From Ariolimax columbianus (taxonomy: Eukaryota > Mollusca > Gastropoda > Stylommatophora > Arionidae): a DNA stretch of 64,000 bases. Under the pieces are notes generated by a model. It was not told the origin of the DNA and ran no database searches. It worked only from the letters and a program-made list of their open reading frames with translations. How positions within the stretch are numbered: position 1 is the stretch's first letter; the number at the start of each line of letters is the position of its first letter. This document shows positions 1 to 13,030 of the stretch, one piece after another. Location of the stretch: NCBI GenBank assembly GCA_036924085.1, contig JAVGWX010000025.1:23950752-24014751 (forward strand). The letters are read 5' to 3'. The position numbers were made by a program, and so were the translations under genes.

Positions 1-3000
1 TGGTCTAGTTTAGTCAAGATTGGTTTAAGTTTGTTAAGATTGGTTTAGTTTGGTTAAGATTGTTTTGTTTGGTTAAGATTAGTTCAGTTTAGTTAAGATT
101 GATTTAGCTTTTTTAATATTGGTCTTGTTTGGTCAAGATTGGTTAAACTTTGTTAAGATTGGTTTAGTTTGGTTGATTGATTTAGTTTAGTTAAGATTTG
201 TTTAGTTTGGTTAAGATTGGTTTAGTTTGGTTAAGATTAGTTTAGTTTGGTTAAGATTGGTTTGGCTTGGTTAAGATTGATTTAGTTTGGTTAAGATTGG
301 TTTAGTTTGGATTAAGATTCGTTTAGTTTGGTTAAGATTGGTTTAGTTTGGTTAAGATTGCTTTAGTTTGGTTAAGATTGGTTTAGTTTCTTAAAGATTG
401 GTTTAGTTTGGTTAATATTGATTTTATTTGCTTAAGATTAGTTTAGTTTTGTTAAGATTGGTTTACTTAGGTTAAAATTGGTTTAGTTTGGTTAAGATTG
501 GTTTAGTTTGGTTAAGTTTGGTTTAGTTTGGTTAAGATTGGTTTAGTTTGGTTAAGATTGATTTAGTTTGGTTAAGATTAGGTCAGCTTGGTTAAGATTG
601 TTTTAGTTTGGTTAAGAATGGTTTAGTTTGGTTAAGATCTTTAGTTTAGTTAAGATTGGCTTAGTTTGGTTAAGATTAGTTTAGTTTAGTTAAGATTTGT
701 TTAGTTTGGTTAAGTTTGGGTTAGCTTGGTTAAGATTGGTTTAGTTTGGTTAAGATTGGTTTAGTTTGGTTAAGATTGGTTTAGTTTGGTTAAGATTGGT
801 TTAGTTTGGTTAAGCTTGCTTTAGTTTGGTTAAGATTGGTTTAGTTTGGATTAAGATTCGTTTAGTTTGGTTAAGATTGGTTTAGTTTGGTTAAGATTGG
901 TCTAGTTTGGTTAAGATTGGTTTAGCTTGGTTAAGATTGGTTTAGCTTGCTTAAGATTTGTTTAGTTATGTTAAGATTTGTTTAGCTTGGTTAAAATTGC
1001 TTTAGTTTGGTTAAGATTGGTTTATTGTCGTTAAGATTGCTTTAGTTTGGTTAAGATTGGATTAGTTTAGTTAAGCTTAGTTTAGTTTAGTTAAGATTTA
1101 TTAAGCTTTTTTAATATTGGTCTAGTTTGGTCAAGATTGGTTTCAGTTTGTTAAGATTGGTTTAGTTTGGTTAAGATTGGTTTAGTTTGGTAAAGATTAG
1201 TTTAGTTTAGTTAATATTGATTTAGCTTTTTTAATATTGGTCTAGTTTGGTTAAGATTGCTTTAGTTTGGTTAAGATTGGTTTAGTTTGGTTAAGATTGG
1301 TTTAGTTTGGTTAAGATTGCTTTAGTTTGGTTAAGCTTGCTTTAGTTTGATTTAAGATTGGTTTAGTTTGGTTAAGATTGGTTTAGTTTGGTTAAGATTG
1401 CTTTATTTTGGTTAAGATTGGTTGAGTTTTGTTAAGATTGGTTTAGTTTGGTTAAGATTGCTTTAGTTTGTTAAGATTGGTTTAGTTTGGTTAAGATTGG
1501 TTTAGTTTGGTTAAGATTTGTTTAGATTGGTTTAGTTTCGTTAAGATTGGTTTAGTTTTGTTAAAATTGGTTTAGTTTGATTAAGATTGGTTTAGTTTGG
1601 TTAAGATTGGTTTAGTTTGATTAAGATTGGTTTAGTTTGGTTAAGATTGGTTCAGTTTGGTTAAGATTGGTTTAGTTTGGTTAAGATTGGTTTATTTTGG
1701 TTACGATTGGTTTAGTTAGGTTAAAATTGGTTTAGTTTGGTTAAGATTGGTTTAGTTTGGTTAAGATTGGTTCAGTTTGGTTAAGATTGGTTTAGTTTGG
1801 TTAAGATTAGTTTATTTTGGTTAAGATTGCTTTAGTTTGGTTAAAATTGGTTCAGTTTGGTTAAGATTGGTTTATTTTGGTTAAGATTGGTTCAGTTTGG
1901 TTAAGATTGGTTTAGTTTCGATAAGATTGGTTTAGTTTTGTTAAAATTCGTTAATATTTTTAAAGAATGGTTTAGTTTGGTTACGATTGCTTTAGTTTGG
2001 TTAAAATTGGTTTAGCTTTGTTAAAATTGCTTTAGTTTGGTTAAGATTGGTTTAGTTTCGTTAAGATTGCTTTAGTTTGGTTAAGATTGGATTAGTTTGG
2101 TTAAGATTAGTTTAGTTTAGTTAAGATTGATTAAGCTTTTTTAATATTGGTCTAGTTTAGTCAAGATTGGTTTAAGTTTGTTAAGATTGGTTTAGTTTGG
2201 TTAAGATTGTTTTGTTTGGTTAAGATTAGTTCAGTTTAGTAAAGATTGATTTAGCTTTTTTAATATTGGTCTTGTTTGGTCAAGATTGGTTAAACTTTGT
2301 TAAGATTGGTTTAGTTTGGTTGATTGATTTAGTTTAGTTAAGATTTGTTTAGTTTGGTTAAGATTGGTTCGGCTTGGTTAAGATTAGTTTAGTTTGGTTA
2401 AGATTGGTTTGGCTTGGTTAAGATTGATTTAGTTTGGTTAAGATTGGTTTAGTTTGGATTAAGATTCGTTTAGTTTGGTTAAGATTGGTTTAGTTTGGTT
2501 AAGATTGCTTTAGTTTGGTTAAGATTGCTTTAGTTTGGTTAAGATTGGTTTAGTTTGGTTAAGATTGCTTTAGTTTGGTTAAGATTGGTTTAGTTTGGTT
2601 AAGATTGGTTTAGTTTCGTTAAGATTGGTCTAGTTTGGTTAAGATTGGTTTAGCTTGGTTAAGATTGGTTTAGCTTGCTTAAGATTTGTTTAGTTTGGTT
2701 AAGATTTGTTTAGCTTGGTTAAAATTGCTTTAGTTTGGTTAAGATTGGTTTATTGTCGTTAAGATTGCTTTAGTTTGGTTAAGATTGGATTAGTTTAGTT
2801 AAGCTTAGTTTAGTTTAGTTAAGATTTATTAAGCTTTTTTAATATTGGTCTAGTTTGGTCAAGATTGGTTTCAGTTTGTTAAGATTGGTTTAGTTTGGTT
2901 AAGATTGGTTTAGTTTGGTAAAGATTGGTTTAGTTTAGTTAAGATTGATTTAGCTTTTTTAATATTGGTCTAGTTTGCTTAAGATTGGTTTAGTTTGGTT

Positions 3001-6000
3001 AAGATTGGTTTAGTTTGATTTAAGATTGGTTTAGTTTGGTTAAGATTGTTTAGTTTGGTTAAGATTGCTTTATTTTGGTTAAGATTGGTTGAGTTTTGTT
3101 AAGATTGGTTTAGTTTGGTTAAGATTGCTTTAGTTTGGTTAAGATTGGTTTAGTTTGGTTAAGATTGGTTTAGTTTGGTTAAAATTGATTTCTTTTGGTT
3201 AAGATTGCTTTAGTTTGGTTAAGATTTGTTTAGTTTGGTTTAGATTTTTTAATTTGGTTAAGATTGGTTTAGTTTGGTTACGATTGGTTTAGTTTGGTTA
3301 GGATTGGTTTAGTTTGGTTAAGATAGATTGAGTTTGTTTAAGATTGCTTTAGTTTGGTTAAGATTGGTTTATTTGGTTAAAATTGCTTTAGTTTGCTTAA
3401 GATTTTTGTAGTTTGGTTAGGATTGGTTTAGTTTGGTTAAGATTGGTTAAGTTTGGTTAAGATTAAGTTAGTTTGGTTGAGATTGGTTTATTTTGATTGA
3501 GATTGGTTTAGCTTGGTTAATATTGGTGTAGTTTATTTATAATTTTTTTAGCTTGTTTAAGATCCGTTTAATTTGATTAAGTTTATTTTTTTGGTCACAT
3601 TGGTATAGTTTGGTTAAAATTGGTTTAGTTTGGTGAAGATTGGAATAGTTCCGTTAAGATTGGTTTAGTTTGGTTTAGTTTGGTTAAGATTGGTTTAGTT
3701 TGGTTAAGATTGGTTTAGTTTCTTAAAGATTGGTTTAGTTTGGTTAATATTGATTTTATTTGCTTAAGATTAGTTTAGTTTTGTTAATATTGGTTTACTT
3801 AGGTTAAAATTGGTTTAGTTTGGTTAAGATTGGTTTAGTTTGGTTAAGTTTGGTTTAGTTTGGTTAAGATTGGTTTAGTTTGGTTAAGATTGATTCAGTT
3901 TGGTTAAGATTAGGTCAGCTTGGTTAAGATTGTTTTAGTTTGGTTAAGAATGGTTTAGTTTGGTTAAGATCTTTAGTTTAGTTAAGATTGGCTTAGTTTG
4001 GTTAAGATTAGTTAAGTTTAGTTAAGATTTGTTTAGTTTGGTTAAGTTTGGGTTAGCTTGGTTAAGATTGGTTTAGTTTGGTTAAGATTGGTTTAGTTTG
4101 GTTAAGATTGGTTTAGTTTGGTTAAGATTGGTTTAGTTTGGTAAAGCTTGCTTTAGTTTGGTTAAGATTGGTTTAGTTTGGATTAAGATTCGTTTAGTTT
4201 GGTTAAGATTGGTTTAGTTTGGTTAAGATTGCTTTAGTTTGGTTAAGATTGCTTTAGTTTGGTTAAGATTGGTTTAGTTTGGTTAAGATTGCTTTAGTTT
4301 GGTTAAGATTGGTTTAGTTTGGTTAAGATTGGTTTAGTTTCGTTAAGATTGGTCTAGTTTGGTTAAGATTGGTTTAGCTTGGTTAAGATTGGTTTAGCTT
4401 GCTTAAGATTTGTTTAGTTTGGTTAAGATTTGTTTAGCTTGGTTAAAATTGCTTTAGTTTGGTTAAGATTGGTTTATTGTCGTTAAGATTGCTTTAGTTT
4501 GGTTAAGATTGCTTTAGTTTGGTTAAGATTGGTTTAGTTTGATTTAAGATTGGTTTAGTTTGGTTAAGATTGGTTTAGTTTGGTTAAGATTGCTTTATTT
4601 TGGTTAAAATTGGTTGAGTTTTGTTAAGATTGGTTTAGTTTGGTTAAGATTGCTTTAGTTTGGTTAAGATTGGTTTAGTTTGGTTAAGATTGGTTTAGTT
4701 TGGTTAAGATTTGTTTAGATTGGTTTAGTTTCGTTAAGATTGGTTTAGTTTTGTTAAAATTGGTTTAGTTTGATTAAGATTGGTTTAGTTTGGTTAATAT
4801 TGGTTTAGTTTGATTAAGATTGGTTTAGTTTGGTTAAGATTGGTTCAGTTTGGTTAAGATTTGTTTAGTTTGGTTAAGATTGGTTTAGCTTGCTTAAGAT
4901 TGCTTTAGTTTGGTTAAGATTGGTTTATTGTCGTTAAGATTGCTTTAGTTTGGTTAAGATTGGATTAGTTTAGTTAAGCTTAGTTTAGTTTAGTTAAGAT
5001 TTATTAAGCTTTTTTAATATTGGTCTAGTTTGGTCAAGATTGGTTTCAGTTTGTTAAGATTGGTTTAGTTTGGTTAAGATTGGTATAATTTGGTAAAGAT
5101 TAGTTTAGTTTAGTTAAGATTGATTTAGCTTTTTTAATATTGGTCTAGTTTGGTTAAGATTGCTTTAGTTTGGTTAAGATTGGTTTAGTTTGGTTAAGAT
5201 TGGTTTAGTTTGGTTAAGATTGCTTTAGTTTGGTTAAGCTTGCTTTAGTTTGGTTAAGATTGGTTTAGTTTGATTTAAGATTGGCTTAGTTTGGTTAAGA
5301 TTGGTTTAGTTTGGTTAAGATTGCTTTATTTTGGTTAAGATTGGTTGAGTTTTGTTAAGATTGGTTTAGTTTGGTTAAGATTGCTTTAGTTTGGTTAAGA
5401 TTGCTTTAGTTTGGTTAAGATTTGTTTAGATTGGTTTAGTTTCGTTAAGATTGGTTTAGTTTTGTTAAAATTGGTTTAGTTTGATTAAGATTGGTTTAGT
5501 TTGGTTAAGATTGGTTTGTTTGATTAAGATTGGTTTAGTTTGGTTAAGATTGGTTCAGTTTGGTTAAGCTTGCTTTAGTTTGGTTAAGATTGGTTTAGTT
5601 TGGTTAAGATTGGTTTAGTTTGGTTAAGATTGCTTTATTTTGGTTAAGATTGGTTGAGTTTTGTTAAGATTGGTTTAGTTTGGTTAAGATTGCTTTAGTT
5701 TGTTAAGATTGGTTTAGTTTGGTTAAGATTGGTTTAGTTTGGTTAAGATTTGTTTAGATTGGTTTAGTTTCGTTAAGATTGGTTTAGTTTTGTTAAAATT
5801 GGTTTAGTTTGATTAAGATTGGTTTAGTTTGGTTAAGATTGGTTTAGTTTGATTAAGATTGGTTTAGTTTGGTTAAGATTGGTTCAGTTTGGTTAAGATT
5901 GGTTTAGTTTGGTTAAGATTGGTTTATTTTGGTTACGATTGGTTTAGTTAGGTTAAAATTGGTTTAGTTTGGTTAAGATTGGTTTAGTTTGGTTAAGATT

Positions 6001-9000
6001 GGTTCAGTTTGGTTAAGATTGGTTTAGTTTGGTTAAGATTAGTTTATTTTGGTTAAGATTGCTTTAGTTTGGTTAAAATTGGTTCAGTTTGGTTAAGATT
6101 GGTTTATTTTGGTTAAGATTGGTTCAGTTTGGTTAAGATTGGTTTAGTTTCGATAAGATTGGTTTAGTTTTGTTAAAATTCGTTAATTTTTTTAAAGAAT
6201 GGTTTAGTTTGGTTACGATTGCTTTAGTTTGGTTAAAATTGGTTTAGCTTTGTTAAAATTGCTTTAGTTTGGTTAAGATTGGATTAGTTTGGTTAAGATT
6301 AGTTTAGTTTAGTTAAGATTGATTAAGCTTTTTTAATATTGGTCTAGTTTAGTCAAGATTGGTTTAAGTTTGTTAAGATTGGTTTAGTTTGGTTAAGATT
6401 GTTTAGTTTGGTTAAGATTAGTTCAGTTTAGTTAAGATTGATTTAGCTTTTTTAATATTGGTCTTGTTTGGTCAAGATTGGTTAAACTTTGTTAAGATTG
6501 GTTTAGTTTGGTTGATTGATTTAGTTTAGTTAAGATTTGTTTAGTTTGGTTAAGATTGGTTTAGTTTGGTTAAGATTAGTTTAGTTTGGTTAAGATTGGT
6601 TTGGCTTGGTTAAGATTGATTTAGTTTGGTTAAGATTGGTTTAGTTTGGATTAAGATTCGTTTAGTTTGGTTAAGATTGGTTTAGTTTGGTTAAGATTGC
6701 TTTAGTTTGGTTAAGATTGGTTTAGTTTCTTAAAGATTGGTTTAGTTTGGTAAATATTGATTTTATTTGCTTAAGATTAGTTTAGTTTTGTTAAGATTGG
6801 TTTACTTAGGTTAAAATTGGTTTAGTTTGGTTAAGATTGGTTTAGTTTGGTTAAGTTTGGTTTAGTTTGGTTAAGATTGGTTTAGTTTGGTTAAGATTGA
6901 TTTAGTTTGGTTAAGATTAGGTCAGCTTGGTTAAGATTGTTTTAGTTTGGTTAAGAATGGTTTAGTTTGGTTAATATCTTTAGTTTAGTTAAGATTGGCT
7001 TAGTTTGGTTAAGATTAGTTTAGTTTAGTTAAGATTTGTTTAGTTTGGTTAAGTTTGGGTTAGCTTGGTTAAGATTGGTTTAGTTTGGTTAAGATTGGTT
7101 TAGTTTGGTTAAGATTGGTTTAGTTTGGTTAAGATTGGTTTAGTTTGGTTAAGCTTGCTTTAGTTTGGTTAAGATTGGTTTAGTTTGGATTAAGATTCGT
7201 TTAGTTTGGTTAAGATTGGTTTAGTTTGGTTAAAATTGCTTTAGTTTGGTTAAGATTGCTTTAGTTTGGTTAAGATTGGTTTAGTTTGGTTAAGATTGCT
7301 TTAGTTTGGTTAAGATTGGTTTAGTTTGGTTAAGATTGGTTTAGTTTCGTTAAGATTGGTCTAGTTTGGTTAAGATTGGTTTAGCTTGGTTAAGATTGGT
7401 TTAGCTTGCTTAAGATTTGTTTAGTTTGGTTAAGATTTGTTTAGCTTGGTTAAAATTGCTTTAGTTTGGTTAAGATTGGTTTATTGTCGTTAAGATTGCT
7501 TTAGTTTGGTTAAGATTGGATTAGTTTAGTTAAGCTTAGTTTAGTTTAGTTAAGATTTATTAAGCTTTTTTAATATTGGTCTAGTTTGGTCAAGATTGGT
7601 TTCAGTTTGTTAAGATTGGTTTAGTTTGGTTAAGATTGGTTTAGTTTGGTAAAGATTAGTTTAGTTTAGTTAAGATTGATTTAGCTTTTTTAATATTGGT
7701 CTAGTTTGGTTAAGATTGCTTTAGTTTGGTTAAGATTGGTTTAGTTTGGTTAAGATTGGTTTAGTTTGGTTAAGATTGCTTTAGTTTGGTTAAGCTTGCT
7801 TTAGTTTGATTTAAGATTGGTTTAGTTTGGTTAAGATTGGTTTAGTTTGGTTAAGATTGCTTTATTTTGGTTAAGATTGGTTGAGTTTTGTTAAGATTGG
7901 TTTAGTTTGGTTAAGATTGCTTTAGTTTGTTAAGATTGGTTTAGTTTGGTTAAGATTGGTTTAGTTTGGTTAAGATTTGTTTAGATTGGTTTAGTTTCGT
8001 TAAGATTGGTTTAGTTTTGTTAAAATTGGTTTAGTTTGATCAAGATTGGTTTAGTTTGGTTAAGATTGGTTTAGTTTGATTAAGATTGGTTTAGTTTGGT
8101 TAAGATTGGTTCAGTTTGGTTAAGATTGGTTTAGTTTGGTTAAGATTGGTTTATTTTGGTTACGATTGATTTAGTTAGGTTAAAATTGGTTTAGTTTGGT
8201 TAAGATTGGTTTAGTTTGGTTAAGATTGGTTCAGTTTGGTTAAGATTGGTTTAGTTTGGTTAAGATTAGTTTATTTTGGTTAAGATTGCTTTAGTTTGGT
8301 TAAAATTGGTTCAGTTTGGTTAAGATTGGTTTATTTTCGATAAGATTGGTTTAGTTTTGTTAAAATTCGTTAATTTTTTAAAAGAATGGTTTAGTTTGGT
8401 TACGATTGCTTTAGTTTGGTTAAAATTGGTTTAGCTTTGTTAAAATTGCTTTAGTTTGGTTAAGATTGGTTTAGTTTCGTTAAGATTGCTTTAGTTTGGT
8501 TAAGATTGGATTAGTTTGGTTAAGATTAGTTTAGTTTAGTTAAGATTGATTAAGCTTTTTTAATATTGGTCTAGTTTAGTCAAGATTGGTTTAAGTTTGT
8601 TAAGATTGGTTTAGTTTGGTTAAGATTGTTTAGTTTGGTTAAGATTAGTTCAGTTTAGTTAAGATTGATTTAGCTTTTTTAATATTGGTCTTGTTTGGTC
8701 AAGATTGGTTAAACTTTGTTAAGATTGGTTTAGTTTGGTTGATTGATTTAGTTTAGTTAAGATTTGTTTAGTTTGGTTAAGATTGGTTTAGTTTGGTTAA
8801 GATTAGTTTAGTTTGGTTAAGATTGGTTTGGCTTGGTTAAGATTGATTTAGTTTGGTTAAGATTGGTTTAGTTTGGATTAAGATTCGTTTAGTTTGGTTA
8901 AGATTGGTTTAGTTTGTTTAAGATTGCTTTAGTTTGGTTAAGATTGCTTTAGTTTGGTTAAGATTGGTTTAGTTTGGTTAAGATTGCTGTAGTTTGGTTA

Positions 9001-9475
9001 AGATTGGTTTAGTTTGGTTAAGATTGGTTTAGTTTCGTTAAGATTGGTCTAGTTTGGTTAAGATTGGTTTAGCTTGGTTAAGATTGGTTTAGCTTGCTTA
9101 AGATTTGTTTAGTTTGGTTAAGATTTGTTTAGCTTGGTTAAAATTGCTTTAGTTTGGTTAAGATTGGTTTATTGTCGTTAAGATTGCTTTAGTTTGGTTA
9201 AGATTGGATTAGTTTAGTTAAGCTTAGTTTAGTTTAGTTAAGATTTATTAAGCTTTTTTAATATTGGTCTAGTTTGGTCAAGATTGGTTTCAGTTTGTTA
9301 AGATTGGTTTAGTTTGGTTAAGATTGGTTTAGTTTGGTAAAGATTAGTTTAGTTTAGTTAAGATTGATTTAGCTTTTTTAATATTGGTCTAGTTTGGTTA
9401 AGATTGCTTTAGTTTGGTTAAGATTGGTTTAGTTTGGTTAAGATTGGTTTAGTTTGGTTAAGATTGCTTTAGTTT
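1..9475. repeat. Satellite block A: ~2.15-2.23 kb higher-order repeat with internal indels
   Basis: The variant string TGGTCTAGTTTAGTCAAG begins at 1, 2148, 6340 and 8567. The independent variant GGTTGATTGA begins at 171, 2318, 6510 and 8737. Both give the same spacings of 2147, 4192 and 2227 bp. The copies are not equivalent inside: the marker TATTGTCG lies 1022 bp after the start of the first copy, 603 bp after the second and fourth, and 1142 bp after the third, so whole groups of units are gained or lost. The 4192-bp interval looks like two rearranged copies, with a duplicated stretch around 4475-4926. The regular pattern breaks near 9,475. Boundaries are approximate. Confidence 0.8.
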
Positions 9476-12400
9476 TGTTAAGATTGGTTTAGTTTGGTTA
9501 ATATTGCTTTAGTTTGGTTAAGATTGGTTTAGTTTGGTTAAGATTGGTTTAGTTTGGTTAAGATTGATTTAGTTTGGTTAAGATTAGGTCAGATTGGTTA
9601 AGATTGTTTTAGTTTGGTTAAGAATGGTTTAGTTTGGTTAAGATTGCTTTAGTTTAGTTAAGATTTGGCTTAGTTTGGTTAAGATTAGTTTAGTTTAGTT
9701 AAGATTTGTTTAGTTTGGTTAAGTTTGGGTTAGGCTTGGTTAAGATTGATTTAGTTTGGTTAAGATTGGTTTAGTTTAGTTAATATTGGTGTAGTTTGGT
9801 TAAGATTAATTTAGTTTGGTTAAGATTTGTTTAGTTTTGTTAAAATTGGTTTAGTTTGGTTAAGATTAGTTTAGTTTGTTTAAGATTGGTTCGGCTTTAT
9901 TAAGATTGGTTTAGTTTTGTTAAGATTAGTTTAGTTTAGTTAAGATTGGATTAGTTGGTTAAGATTAGTTTAAATTTCTTAAGATTGGTTTAGTTTGGTT
10001 TAGATTGGTTTAGTTTAGTTTAGATTTGTTTAGTTTGGTTAAAATTGGTTGAGTTTTGTAAAAATTGGTTTGGTTGGGTTAAGATTGATTTTCTTTGTTT
10101 AAGATTGGTTTAGTTTGGTTAAAATTGCTTTTAGTTTGGTTAAGATTGGTTTAGTTTTGTTAAGATTGGTTCAGTTTGGTTAAGATTGGTTTAGTTTCGA
10201 TAAGATTGGTTAGTTTTGTTAAGATTCGTTTAGTTTATTTAAGAATGGTTTAGTTTGGTTACGATTGCTTTAGTTTGGTTAAGATTGGTTTAGCTTGGTT
10301 AAAATTGCTTTAGTTTGGTTAAGATTGGTTTAATTTCGTTAAGATTGCTTTAGTTTGGTTAAGATTGGATTAGTTTGGTTAAGATTAGTTTAGTTTAGTT
10401 AAGATTGATTAAGCTTTTTTAATATTGGTCTAGTTTGGTCAAGATTGGTTTAAGTTTGTTAAGATTGGTTTAGTTTGGTTAAGATTAGTTTAGTTTGGTT
10501 AAGATTAGTTTAGTTTAGTTAAGATTGATTTAGCTTTTTTAATATTGGTCTAGTTTTGGTTAAGATTGGTTTAGTTTGGTTAAGATTTGTTTAGTTTGGT
10601 TAAGATTGTTTTAGTTTGGTTAAGATTGGTTTGGTTTGGTTAAGATTGGTTTGGCTTGGTTAAGATTGATTTAGTTTGTTAAGATTGGTTTAGTTTGGTT
10701 GAAATTGATTTAGTTTGGTTAAGATTGCTTTAGTTTGGTTAAGATTGGTTTATTTGGTTAAGATTGCTTTAGTTTGCTTAAGATTTGTTTAGTTTGGTTT
10801 AGATTGTTTTCATTTGGTTAAGTTTGGTTTAGTTTGTTACGTTTGTTTTAGCTTGGTTAATATTGGTGTAGTTTGGTTATAATTATTTTAGCTTGTTTAA
10901 GATTGGTTTAATTTGATTAAGATTGATTTAGTTTTGCTAAGATTGGGTCAGCTTGGTTAAGATTGGATTAGTTTGGTTAAGATTAGTTTAGTTTAGTTAA
11001 GATTGATTAAGCTTTTTTAATATTGGTCTAGTTTGATCAAGATTGGTTTAAGTTTGTTAAGATTGGTTTAGTTTGGTTAAGATTGGTTTAGTTTGGTTAA
11101 GATTAGTTTAGTTTAGTTAAGATTGGTTTAGTTTGGTTAAGATTGGTTTAGTTTGGTTAAGATTGGTTTAGTTTGGTTAAGATTGCTTTAGTTTGGTTAA
11201 GAATGGTTTAGTGTCGTTAAGATTGCTTTAGTTTGGTTAAGATTGGATTAGTTTGGTTAAGCTTAGTTTAGTTTAGTTAAGATTGATTTAGCTTTTTTAA
11301 TATTGGTCTACTTTGGTCAAGATTGGTTTAAGTTTGGTTAAGATTGCTTTAGTTTGGTTAAGATTGGTTTAGTTTGGTTAAAATTGGTTTAGTTTGGTTA
11401 AGATTAGTTTAGTTTGGTTAAGATTGGTTTGGCTTGGTTAAGATTGGTTTAGTTTTGTTAAGATTAGTTTAGTTTAGTTAAGATTGGATTAGTTTGGTTA
11501 AGATTAGTTTAAATTTGTTAAGATTGGTTTAGTTTGGTTTAGATTGGTTTAGTTTAGTTAAGATTTGTTTAGTTTGGTTAAAATTGGTTTAGTTTTGTAA
11601 AAATTGGTTTGGTTGGGTTAAGATTGGTTTACTTTGGTTAAGATTGGTTTAGTTTGGTTAAAATCCGTTTAGTTTGGTTAAGATTGGTTTAGTTTGGTTA
11701 AGATTGGTTCAGTTTGGTTAAGATTGGTTTAGTTTCGATAAGATTGGTTTAGTTTTGTTAAGATTGGTTTAGTTTGATTAAGATTGGTTTAGTTTGGTTA
11801 AGATTGGTTCAGTTTGGTTAAGTTTGGGTTGGCTTGGTTAAGAATGGTTTAGTTTGGTTAAGATTGGTTTAGTTTGGTTAAGAGTGGTTTGGTTTGGTTA
11901 AGATTGGTTTAGTTTGGTTAAGATTGGTTTAGTTTGGTTAAGCTTGCTTTAGTTTGGTTAAGATTGGTTTAGTTTGAGATAAGATTGGTTTAGTTTGGTT
12001 AAGATTGGTTTAGTTTGGTTAAGATTGCTTCAGTTTGGTTAAGTTTGGTTTAGTTTCGTTAAGATTGTTCTAGTTTTGTTAAGATTGGTTTAGCTTGGTT
12101 AAGATTGGTTTAGTTTGGCTAAGGTTTGTTTAGTTTCTTTAATTTTGGTTTACTTTGGTTAAAATTGGTTTAGTTTGGTTACGATTGCTTTAGTTTGGTT
12201 AAGATTGGTTTAGCTTGCTTAAGATTGGTTTAGTTTGGTTAAGATTTGTTTAGATTGGTTTAGTTTGGTTAAGATTGGTTTAGTTTGGTTAAAATTGGTT
12301 TAGTTTTATTAAGATTGGTTTAGTTTGGTTAAGATTGGTTTAGTTTGATTAAGATTGGTTTAGTTTGGTTAAGATTGGTTCAGTTTGGTTAGGATTGGTT

Positions 12401-13030
12401 TAGTTTGGTTAAGATTGGTTTATTTTGGTTAAGATTGGTTTAGTTTGGTTAAGATTGAATTACCTTTTTTTAATATTGTTGTAGTTTTGTCAAGATTGGT
12501 TTAAATTTGTTAAGATTGGTTTAGTTTAGTTTAGATTGGTTTAGTTTGGTTAAAATTGGTTGAGTTTTGTAAAAATTGGTTTGGTTGGGTTAAGATTGGT
12601 TTACTTTGATTAAGATTGGTTTAGTTTGGTTAAAATCTGTTTAGTTTGGTTAAGATTGGTTTAGTTTGGTTAAGATTGGTTTAGTTTCGATAAGATTGGT
12701 TTAGTTTTGTTAAGATTGGTTTAGTTTATTTAAGAATGGCTTAGTTTGGTAATGATTGCTTTAGTTTGGTTAAGATTGGTTTAGCTTGGTTAAAATTGCT
12801 TTAGTTTGGTTAAGATTGGTTTAATTTTGTTAAGATTGCTTTAGTTTGGTTAAGATTGGATTAGTTTGGTTAAGATTAGTTTAGTTTAGTTAAGATTGAT
12901 TAAGCTTTTTTAATATTGGTCTAGTTTGATCAAGATTGGTTTAAATTTGTTAAGATTGGTTTAGTTTGGTTAAGATTGGTTTAGTTTGGTTAAGATTAGT
13001 TTAGTTTAGTTAAGATTGATTGAGCTTTTT
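9476..13030. repeat. Satellite block B: more diverged units, ~2 kb spacing to block C
   Basis: The 20-bp units continue, but long exact matches to block A stop. A string of markers recurs about 2 kb downstream. TTAGTGTCGT starts at 11,208 and again at 13,201, and the variant CTTTGGTCAA at 11,311 and 13,304, both 1993 bp apart. GGTTGGGTTA at 11,611 and 13,703 is 2092 bp apart, which implies about 100 bp of inserted units. I read this as an older, more decayed precursor of the 3,004-bp repeat that follows. No gene or other element is visible here. Confidence 0.65.

Noticed and set aside
1023..2751. A 1,728-bp spacing of TATTGTCG in block A, equal to the block D period
   Set aside because: The other block A markers give 2,147 bp there, and the 1,728 value results from a 419-bp difference between copies; it is a coincidence, not the block D repeat.
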